From Cryomorphaceae bacterium (GTDB taxonomy: Bacteria; Bacteroidota; Bacteroidia; Flavobacteriales; Schleiferiaceae): a DNA stretch of 6,040 bases. The notes under the pieces were generated by a model. It was not told the origin of the DNA. It saw only the letters and a program-made list of their open reading frames with translations, and did not search any database. Numbering within the stretch: position 1 is the stretch's first letter; each line of letters opens with the position of its first letter. Shown piece after piece: positions 1-4,705 of the stretch. The position numbers and the translations under genes were made by a program. The DNA lies in assembly GCA_003445735.1 (NCBI GenBank), contig DMCR01000091.1, forward strand, positions 1 through 6,040. Direction: 5' to 3'.

Positions 1-215
1 CCTGGGTCTACTGGATTGATATTATACTTTCCATCGAAATCTGTCGTTCCTGTTGTGATGATAACATCCTTGTCTTTAACGATAACGGTTGCAAAAGGAA
101 TAACTTCACCGGTGCGCTTGTCCTTCACAGTTCCCTGGAGAGAACCAGGGCGAGATTGTGCATGACCAAGGACCATTCCGAGGGCCAAAACTAGCGTAAG
201 TAATCTTTTAACCAT
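1..215 (-). CDS. Secreted/outer-membrane protein with carboxypeptidase regulatory-like domain, N-terminal fragment
   Basis: The reading frame opens at the ATG whose complement lies at 213-215 and runs off the left edge after 71 codons, so only the N-terminus is visible. Residues 1-20 form a clear signal peptide: K3 and R4, a hydrophobic stretch (LLTLVLALGMVLG), then a probable cleavage site after HAQ. From about residue 24 the sequence (SLQGTVKDKRTGEVIPFATV, then TTDFDGKYNI) matches the beta-sandwich carboxypeptidase-D regulatory-like domain. In Bacteroidota that domain usually sits at the N-terminus of TonB-dependent receptors of the SusC type, or of other surface proteins. The barrel or other downstream domain is outside the window, so whether this is a transporter is inference. 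A TAnnTTTG-like box lies about 30 bases upstream. The gene is divergent from the lipoprotein gene at 309. Confidence 0.75.
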   Translation of the reverse strand, partial: MVKRLLTLVLALGMVLGHAQSRPGSLQGTVKDKRTGEVIPFATVIVKDKDVIITTGTTDFDGKYNINPVDP

Positions 216-247
216 AAAAACTGGCTTTATGTTGGGTTACAAGAATG

Positions 248-280
248 TAAATATAATAAGTAGAAAGCCTTCTTCGGCAA
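248..280 (-). promoter_or_regulatory. Candidate Bacteroidota-type promoter for the 1-215 gene
   Basis: On the minus strand, TATATTTA (complement of 248-255) matches seven of the eight positions of the Bacteroidota -7 consensus TAnnTTTG. A TTG (complement of 278-280) lies 22 bases further upstream, inside the 17-23 base spacing I recall for Flavobacterium. The box is about 32 bases before the start codon at 215, a reasonable leader length. The region is AT-rich, so a chance match is possible. Confidence 0.35.
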
Positions 281-308
281 TGAAAAACCGCTTATCTTGA
301 CCTACGAA

Positions 309-770
309 ATGAAGGAGCTAGAAGCATTGAATATCAAAGGGTTAATCCTATTTTTTACAGCAGTTTTTACCACTACAGGATGTAACCCAACAAATGTGAA
401 CTACGATATTCCGGAACCGTATGTGGATGAAACCATTTATTTAAGTGACCCGTCGAGCTTTAATTTAACGGTCATTGGAGGCCAATTATATTTACCCAAT
501 GCAGGTCACGGCGGCATCATGATTTACCGTCGATATTACGACCAAGCCTTCTACGATTTCGCGGCCTACGAACTGGCCTGTCCCTATGATTGGGCCGACG
601 GTTGTGGGGTTTTATCAAGCAGCAACGGCGATTTATACTTAACCTGCGGTTGCAACAGCCACCAATACCAACTACTCGACGGTCAGAGCATCGATACCTC
701 CTACACCCTCCCCGTAAAGGAATTCAGCTGTACGTTCGACGGTATAAACATCATCAGAATCAGCAACTAA
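309..770 (+). CDS. Rieske-like fold lipoprotein lacking the cluster histidines
   Basis: This is a 153-residue protein counted from the ATG at 309. A hydrophobic segment (LILFFTAVF) followed by TTGC gives a lipobox with the acylated cysteine at residue 25; no acidic surface-export signal follows it, so a periplasm-facing anchor is inferred. The body ends in a pattern like Rieske 2Fe-2S proteins: GGIMIYRR, AYELACPY (C91), CGCNSHQY (C113, C115), LLDG and a final FDGINIIRISN. In a true Rieske centre the ligands are CxH and CxxH. Here the aligned positions are C91-P-Y93 and C113-G-C-N116, so both histidines are missing while the cysteines remain. C99 and C115 could be the usual Rieske disulfide pair. 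I infer a non-redox or structurally altered domain; no partner gene is adjacent. A TTG at 327, preceded by AAGGAG, is an alternative start giving a more typical signal peptide (MNIKGLILFF). The frame extends to a TTG at 297, but that adds nothing recognisable. Confidence 0.8.
   Translation: MKELEALNIKGLILFFTAVFTTTGCNPTNVNYDIPEPYVDETIYLSDPSSFNLTVIGGQLYLPNAGHGGIMIYRRYYDQAFYDFAAYELACPYDWADGCGVLSSSNGDLYLTCGCNSHQYQLLDGQSIDTSYTLPVKEFSCTFDGINIIRISN
312..317 (+). promoter_or_regulatory. Shine-Dalgarno-like AAGGAG that may set the lipoprotein start at TTG 327
   Basis: AAGGAG lies 9 bases before TTG 327, whereas the ATG at 309 has no purine-rich site in front of it. Starting at 327 removes an n-region with two glutamates and leaves MNIKG directly before the hydrophobic core. 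Against it, Bacteroidota use Shine-Dalgarno pairing weakly and ATG is the commoner start. Confidence 0.3.
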
Positions 771-797
771 AAAATGCACCCCTCGGGGCGCATTTTT
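771..797. terminator. Bidirectional intrinsic terminator between convergent genes
   Basis: The hairpin begins right after the lipoprotein stop codon. AAAATGC at 771-777 pairs with GCATTTT at 790-796, there is one A/C mismatch, then CCC pairs with GGG around a CTCG loop. The A tract on the left and the T tract (793-797) on the right give a U-run on either strand. It can therefore end transcripts of both the lipoprotein gene (stop at 768-770) and the dehydrogenase gene (stop at 832-834). Confidence 0.8.
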
Positions 798-831
798 CAT
801 GTAAAAGAAGGGTCCGGGGAGCCGCCTCGAT

Positions 832-2004
832 TTAGACGAACGCGTTCTCTCCAGTAATATCCAACCCTGTGATGAGCAAGTGAATATCATGCGTTCCTTC
901 GTAGGTGATGACGGACTCTAAGTTCATCATATGACGCATGATAGAGAAGTCTCCCGTGATGCCCATTCCACCCAACATTTGGCGTGCTTCACGAGCTATG
1001 TGAATGGCCATATCGACGTTGTTTCTCTTGGCCATAGATATCTGCGCTGAAGAGGCACGGCCTTCATTTTTGAGCTGGCCCAAACGGAAGGTGAGCAACT
1101 GTGCTTTGGTTATCTCGGTGATCATTTCAGCGAGCTTTTTTTGCTGTAATTGGAACCCGGCAATAGGCTTGCCAAATTGAATACGCTCCTTCGAGTAACG
1201 CAGGGCAGTATCGTAACAATCCATAGCGGCACCGATGGCGCCCCAAGCGATCCCGAAACGGGCGCTATCCAGACATGAAAGCGGTGCTCCTAAACCGTCG
1301 CGGTCTGGGAGGATATTTGCTTTAGGAACTTTTACGTTGTCGAATACGAGCTCTCCAGTGGCGGAGGCACGAAGCGACCATTTGTTGTGGGTTTCAGGGG
1401 TGGTAAAGCCCTCCATGCCACGCTCGACGATCAATCCTTTGATGCGGCCTTCTTCGTTTTTCGCCCATACGATTGCGACGTGACAGAAAGGAGCATTGGA
1501 AATCCACATTTTAGCACCATTGAGAATGACGTAGTCGCCGGCATCTTTAAAGCTGGTAGTCATGCCGCCGGGGTTCGAGCCAAAGTTTGGCTCGGTCAGA
1601 CCAAAGGATCCAAGGTATTCGCCGGTAGCCAGTTTTGGCAAGAAGCGTTGCTTCTGCTCCTCTGAACCATAGGCGTATATGGGGAACATGACTAGGGAAC
1701 TTTGGACACTACACGTTGATCGGATTCCTGAATCGCCGCGCTCCACCTCTTGCATCATCAATCCATAGGAGATGTGGTCGAGGCCTGGGCCGCCATATTC
1801 TTCAGGGATGTAGGGACCAAAAAGCCCTACCTCTCCCATTTCCTTCACAAGGTGTTCTGGGAAGGCAGCGCGTTGCGCATAATCTTCAATAATTGGGGAA
1901 ACAGAGCGTTTTACCCAATCTCTAGTGGCGTCGCGAACCATTTTATGCTCGTCTGAGAGCAGCTCGTCTAAGAGGTAATAATCCGGGTGTTGAAATACGT
2001 CCAT
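832..2004 (-). CDS. gcdH: Glutaryl-CoA dehydrogenase (acyl-CoA dehydrogenase family)
   Basis: This 390-residue FAD enzyme should oxidise and decarboxylate glutaryl-CoA to crotonyl-CoA and CO2, passing electrons to electron-transfer flavoprotein, in lysine/tryptophan breakdown. The whole acyl-CoA dehydrogenase fold is present: helical N-terminal domain, FAD-binding FGLTEPNFGSNP (134-145) and WISNAP, the SLRASATGELVFDNV beta region, and a helical C-terminal domain with RNNVDMA and MLGGMGI. Features that mark it as a glutaryl-CoA enzyme, by comparison with remembered human GCDH, are E88 and R95 in ERGDSGIRS (human E87 and carboxylate-binding R94), SVQSSLVM after it, and TYEGTHD with catalytic E369 (human E370) preceded by Y368. 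I chose MDVFQHPDYY as the start: the 23 residues available upstream in frame resemble nothing in the family, and 390 residues is the normal bacterial length. It stands alone, convergent with the lipoprotein gene and divergent from the T9SS gene. A related short-chain acyl-CoA dehydrogenase is the alternative. Confidence 0.88.
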   Translation of the reverse strand: MDVFQHPDYYLLDELLSDEHKMVRDATRDWVKRSVSPIIEDYAQRAAFPEHLVKEMGEVGLFGPYIPEEYGGPGLDHISYGLMMQEVERGDSGIRSTCSVQSSLVMFPIYAYGSEEQKQRFLPKLATGEYLGSFGLTEPNFGSNPGGMTTSFKDAGDYVILNGAKMWISNAPFCHVAIVWAKNEEGRIKGLIVERGMEGFTTPETHNKWSLRASATGELVFDNVKVPKANILPDRDGLGAPLSCLDSARFGIAWGAIGAAMDCYDTALRYSKERIQFGKPIAGFQLQQKKLAEMITEITKAQLLTFRLGQLKNEGRASSAQISMAKRNNVDMAIHIAREARQMLGGMGITGDFSIMRHMMNLESVITYEGTHDIHLLITGLDITGENAFV

Positions 2005-2143
2005 TGTTCTGTGATTGTTTTCAGGTGTTGAAATTAGAACACAATAGTGAATCCAGAGTTCTATTAGGAACAAAATTTATACAGCTTTGGACCCTGAGCA
2101 CTCCTTGAATAATCTTACATTGTACCATCTAAAAGAGCGTTTT

Positions 2144-2932
2144 ATGAAAAAAGCACTACTCCTTTTCGCCATCTTCGGGATGGTACATTATTCCTATACA
2201 AATTCCAGCGGATCGCCTTCAGGGAGCAGCGGTTCTCCTGCGTCGAACGGCCAGACGTGTTCCGGCGGTTATTGCCACAGTGGTGGCTCTCCGAACGGCG
2301 GCGAGCAAATCATTATCAATACGGACCAAGCAAATTTGGTCGATAATCAAGCCGTAAACGTTGCCTTGGGCGTTTTGCCGAACGGCGGATCAACAAAAAT
2401 CGGCTTTATGGCCAGTATAGAAGATGCGAGCGGAAATTCTGTGAGCACGTTGACGGCCACCTCAGGGGTCAAAAAGACGGGCAACTACTTTACGCACCAA
2501 AGCTCTAGCACAGCGGTATCCAATGATAGTATCGGTTGGAACTTCACTTTTGAAGATTCATCTTACCCGGATAGCGTAACCATTTATGTTGCGGTGAACT
2601 TCACCAACGGCAATGGAAATTACCAAGGGGATTATGTATTGACCGAGACGAAGACCTTGTACAAGAGCCAAGCGAGTGTAGAGGAGGGCGAATTAAAGCG
2701 TCTCATTGTGGGGCCAAATCCAGCGAAGGACTTCATTCGTATTGCCCACGAGGAATTGGCTAAAGTCGAGTTATTCAATACGATTGGCAGGTTCATTGCC
2801 CTCGAGCAAAGCGCGGAGGTCGTGGACGGACATTCGGTTTTGGACGTCAGTACGTTGGCACGCGGCAACTACATTGTTCATGCCACATATTTAGACGGTA
2901 CGACGCATTACAAACACTTGATTTTACAGTAA
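2144..2932 (+). CDS. T9SS-exported protein with CX4CH motif and choice-of-anchor-V-like region
   Basis: This 262-residue protein starts at ATG 2144 with MKKALLLFAIFGMV, a signal peptide; the 19 codons open upstream are not signal-like. Residues 21-53 are rich in Ser, Gly and Pro and contain TCSGGYCHSGG, that is C39-X4-C44-H45. Residues 54-178 look like a beta-sandwich (GFMASIEDASGN, H118, W132-F134, VTIYVAVNFTNGNG), and the Gly/Pro/Cys-His N-terminus plus this region resembles the choice-of-anchor V domain. Residues 183-262 are a type A T9SS sorting domain: IVGPNPAKDFIRI, KVELFNTIGR, LDVSTLARGNYIV and a final HYKHLILQ. The product should cross the outer membrane and have the tail removed on secretion or surface attachment. 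Its biochemical role is unknown. Known anchor-V proteins often carry CxxCH; here the spacing is four residues, so haem binding is possible but unproven and a disulfide is the alternative. Confidence 0.85.
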   Translation: MKKALLLFAIFGMVHYSYTNSSGSPSGSSGSPASNGQTCSGGYCHSGGSPNGGEQIIINTDQANLVDNQAVNVALGVLPNGGSTKIGFMASIEDASGNSVSTLTATSGVKKTGNYFTHQSSSTAVSNDSIGWNFTFEDSSYPDSVTIYVAVNFTNGNGNYQGDYVLTETKTLYKSQASVEEGELKRLIVGPNPAKDFIRIAHEELAKVELFNTIGRFIALEQSAEVVDGHSVLDVSTLARGNYIVHATYLDGTTHYKHLILQ

Positions 2933-2937
2933 TTTTG
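2930..2937 (+). promoter_or_regulatory. Perfect TAnnTTTG -7 match overlapping the T9SS gene stop codon
   Basis: TAATTTTG at 2930-2937 matches the Bacteroidota -7 consensus at every fixed position and overlaps the TAA stop of the upstream gene. No TTG or TTTG lies at the preferred 17-23 base distance; the nearest TTG is only 9 bases upstream. If active, transcription would begin close to ATG 2945, giving an almost leaderless DUF4271 message. It may be a chance match. Confidence 0.25.
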
Positions 2938-2944
2938 TGCCTTA

Positions 2945-3508
2945 ATGGGTGCAAAGTGGACTATAATAGCATTATTGGGGTTGATGGCCGGCATACGGCT
3001 GCTTCAGCCCCAATTCTTTTTACATTGGATCACGGGCACTTTGGATGAAGATGAGCCGCTGGATTGGCGTGTATTTTTGTTAATGTGGGCCGTGGTGTTG
3101 GCCGCCTCGTTTCTCGCCCTCGGCGTCGCGTTTGATGAGTTACTATGGAGTGAGCGATTGCTCGTCCTTCCGGGGATATTGTTGTTGCGTGTTTTGGTGG
3201 CAGATCTTTTGGCCCAATTATTCAAGCCAGCCAATAAGTACATGCCTTGGATGAGTATGAGACGCTTGCCACAATTGGCACTCATATATCTCAGCACCGC
3301 AGTAATCATACTTGCCGTCCATTGGATTTGGCCGGATGCAAAAAATGTTATCCTTGGCATACTCGCCGCAGGTCACGCCATAGGATTGGTCATTTTCTTT
3401 ATCAAACACCAAGGTTTTGTTCATTTTGCGACTACTGGTGTAAGAGTCTACGCAGTTTTGTACCTTTGTGCCTTAGAACTAACACCTCTATATTTAGCGA
3501 TACGCTAG
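2945..3508 (+). CDS. DUF4271-type integral membrane protein
   Basis: This is a 187-residue, strongly hydrophobic protein with about six predicted membrane segments, near residues 4-20, 42-63, 68-92, 108-128, 134-153 and 165-186. An acidic loop (TLDEDEPLD) follows the first segment. The C-terminal RVYAVLYLCALELTPLYLAI resembles the end of DUF4271 proteins, and the position immediately before hemD is where I recall this family in many Bacteroidota. No catalytic motif is visible and no molecular function is known to me. ATG 2945 is the only sensible start: no in-frame start codon lies in the 12-base gap after the preceding stop. Seven bases separate it from hemD, so the two are very likely cotranscribed. 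A role linked to haem or the envelope would be a guess from position only. Confidence 0.7.
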   Translation: MGAKWTIIALLGLMAGIRLLQPQFFLHWITGTLDEDEPLDWRVFLLMWAVVLAASFLALGVAFDELLWSERLLVLPGILLLRVLVADLLAQLFKPANKYMPWMSMRRLPQLALIYLSTAVIILAVHWIWPDAKNVILGILAAGHAIGLVIFFIKHQGFVHFATTGVRVYAVLYLCALELTPLYLAIR

Positions 3509-3515
3509 CCGAACT

Positions 3516-4280
3516 ATGTCAGACGATCGAAAGACGAAAGTTAAATCCATCCTGATTTCACAGCCTCAGCCTGCCAATGAGAACAACCCGTATTCTGCTG
3601 TTGCGGATAAGCATAAGGTTGTAATCGATTTCCGTTCCTTCATCCATGTGGAAGGTGTAACTGCCTCCAACTTTAGAAAGGATAAAATCCAGATTCGAGA
3701 CTTCAGAAATGTCATCTTCACCTCGAAGAATGCCGTTGATCATTACTTCCGTATGTGTGAAGAAATGCGTGTGCAGATTAGCCCGGACATCCGTTACTTC
3801 TGTATCTCAGAAGCTATTGCCTATTATCTACAGAAATACGTGGTATATCGCAAGCGCAAGATTTACCATGGTAATATTCGCATTGAAGAGTTAATTCCGG
3901 TCTTAAAAAAATTTAAAAACGAAAAATTCTTGATGCCTTCATCGGACAGCTTGAAGCCACAGATACCAAATGCTTTAGAAGAAGCAAATATCGATTACAC
4001 GCGGGCTATCCTTTTCAAAACCGTGGTCAGTGATTTAAGCGATTTAGAAAATGTATTCTACGACGTCCTTGTATTCTTCTCTCCTTCAGGGATTAAATCC
4101 TTATATGAGAACTTCCCGGAGTTCAAGCAAAACAACACTCGTTTAGCTTGTTTCGGAGCGACCACACAGAAGGAAGCAGAAAAAAATGGATTGATTGTAG
4201 ATATTCCCGCACCGACAGTTAATGCCCCTTCTATGACAAAAGCGATCAGCGATTACATCAAAGAAGTCAACAAAAAGTAA
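3516..4280 (+). CDS. hemD: Uroporphyrinogen-III synthase
   Basis: This 254-residue cytosolic enzyme should close and invert ring D of hydroxymethylbilane to give uroporphyrinogen III in haem/tetrapyrrole synthesis. Sequence landmarks match the Bacteroidota branch of the family: VKSILISQPQP near the N-terminus, VIDFRSFIHVEGV (36-48), VIFTSKNAVDH (66-75), YFCISEAIAYYLQKY (94-108), then the second lobe with FLMPSSD (138-144), YDVLVFFSPSGIKSL (182-196), ACFGATT (211-217) and APSM (237-240). HemD proteins are poorly conserved in general, and the FTS, SPSG and FGxTT segments are the most telling. Length and both lobes are complete. The start follows the DUF4271 stop by 7 bases with no Shine-Dalgarno site, as is common in this phylum. 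The gene is more AT-rich than the protease gene downstream; one hand-counted 60-base line (4021-4080) is 40% GC. A strong terminator follows. Confidence 0.92.
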   Translation: MSDDRKTKVKSILISQPQPANENNPYSAVADKHKVVIDFRSFIHVEGVTASNFRKDKIQIRDFRNVIFTSKNAVDHYFRMCEEMRVQISPDIRYFCISEAIAYYLQKYVVYRKRKIYHGNIRIEELIPVLKKFKNEKFLMPSSDSLKPQIPNALEEANIDYTRAILFKTVVSDLSDLENVFYDVLVFFSPSGIKSLYENFPEFKQNNTRLACFGATTQKEAEKNGLIVDIPAPTVNAPSMTKAISDYIKEVNKK

Positions 4281-4300
4281 GAAATAGCGTAAATTTCAGA

Positions 4301-4327
4301 CCCGGCCCACATGGTCGGGCTTTTTTT
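4301..4327 (+). terminator. Intrinsic terminator after hemD, abutting the rnpA start codon
   Basis: CCCGGCC (4301-4307) pairs with GGTCGGG (4313-4319) through seven base pairs including one G-T, around the five-base loop CACAT. A run of seven T follows at 4321-4327. The hairpin starts 20 bases after the hemD stop. The ATG of rnpA occupies the next three bases (4328-4330), so any transcript entering rnpA from hemD must read through this structure. There is no T run on the other strand, so it acts in the plus direction only. Confidence 0.88.
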
Positions 4328-4705
4328 ATGCAGTTCACATTTTCAAAAAACGAGAAACTCACCAACCGAATATTGTTCGATAGGCTCTTAACGGAAGGTA
4401 TTTCCTTGAAGGCGTTCCCGTTTTCTGTGAAATACATAAAAGCCCCGGTGCCAGAAGGTGTAGATCGCCAGGTGGCCATTGTGGTACCCAAACGAGGCCT
4501 CAAGCGTGCCGTTGACCGCAACCGTACCAAAAGACAGATTCGTGAGCTGTACAGATTGCACAAGCATAAGATTAATAGGCCCGAAAACTCCCACGTTTGG
4601 TCCATTCGCTATCTGGGCAACAGGACCAATGATTATGCGTTCTTAGAAAAAGGATTCCTCGCCCTAATCGAGGCCTATAACCAAGATAACCCCAACCATG
4701 CGTAA
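4328..4705 (+). CDS. rnpA: Ribonuclease P protein component
   Basis: This is a 125-residue basic protein, the normal size for the protein subunit that binds the RNase P RNA and helps position pre-tRNA for 5' leader removal. The family opening FTFSKNEKLTNRILFDRLL (3-21) is followed by VAIVVPKRGLKRAVDRNRTK (49-68) and QIRELYRL (70-77); residues 64-76 are the diagnostic RNR motif (RNRTKR, then RELYR). The FTFSKNEKL opening is where the family normally begins, which supports ATG 4328 although it directly follows the terminator T run and has no ribosome-binding site. The gene is not next to rpmH or dnaA in this window; here it lies between hemD and an S41 protease gene. Its last 8 bases overlap the start of the protease gene. 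The source of its transcript is not obvious, since no clear promoter lies between hemD and the start. Confidence 0.94.
   Translation: MQFTFSKNEKLTNRILFDRLLTEGISLKAFPFSVKYIKAPVPEGVDRQVAIVVPKRGLKRAVDRNRTKRQIRELYRLHKHKINRPENSHVWSIRYLGNRTNDYAFLEKGFLALIEAYNQDNPNHA

Noticed and set aside
280..300. Six-codon upstream reading frame (MKNRLS) before the lipoprotein gene
   Set aside because: It is too short to distinguish from chance and has no leader-peptide features such as codon runs or a following attenuator.
590..890. Frames on both strands overlapping the lipoprotein 3' end and terminator
   Set aside because: They run through the terminator hairpin and into neighbouring genes and show no domain.
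1235..1665. Overlapping plus-strand frames of 82 and 92 codons inside the dehydrogenase gene
   Set aside because: They are antisense shadows of a well-conserved acyl-CoA dehydrogenase and show no signal peptide or domain.
2005..2143. Possible divergent promoters between the dehydrogenase and T9SS genes
   Set aside because: The gap must hold promoters for both genes, but the best -7 candidates (TACATTG at 2116-2122 on plus; a TAAATTTTG-like stretch around 2071-2080 on minus) lack a well-spaced -33 TTG or fit the consensus poorly.
3004..3360. 118-codon open frame on the minus strand inside the DUF4271 gene
   Set aside because: Its translation has no recognisable domain and it is antisense to a coherent membrane protein in a conserved gene order.
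3516..4280. A functional link between hemD and a haem-binding T9SS protein two genes upstream
   Set aside because: HemD makes a general haem precursor, the haem-binding motif is unproven, and the DUF4271-hemD order is known without such a neighbour.
4267..4605. 112-codon minus-strand frame opposite rnpA
   Set aside because: It is antisense to a certain rnpA, spans the terminator, and its protein is of low complexity without family features.
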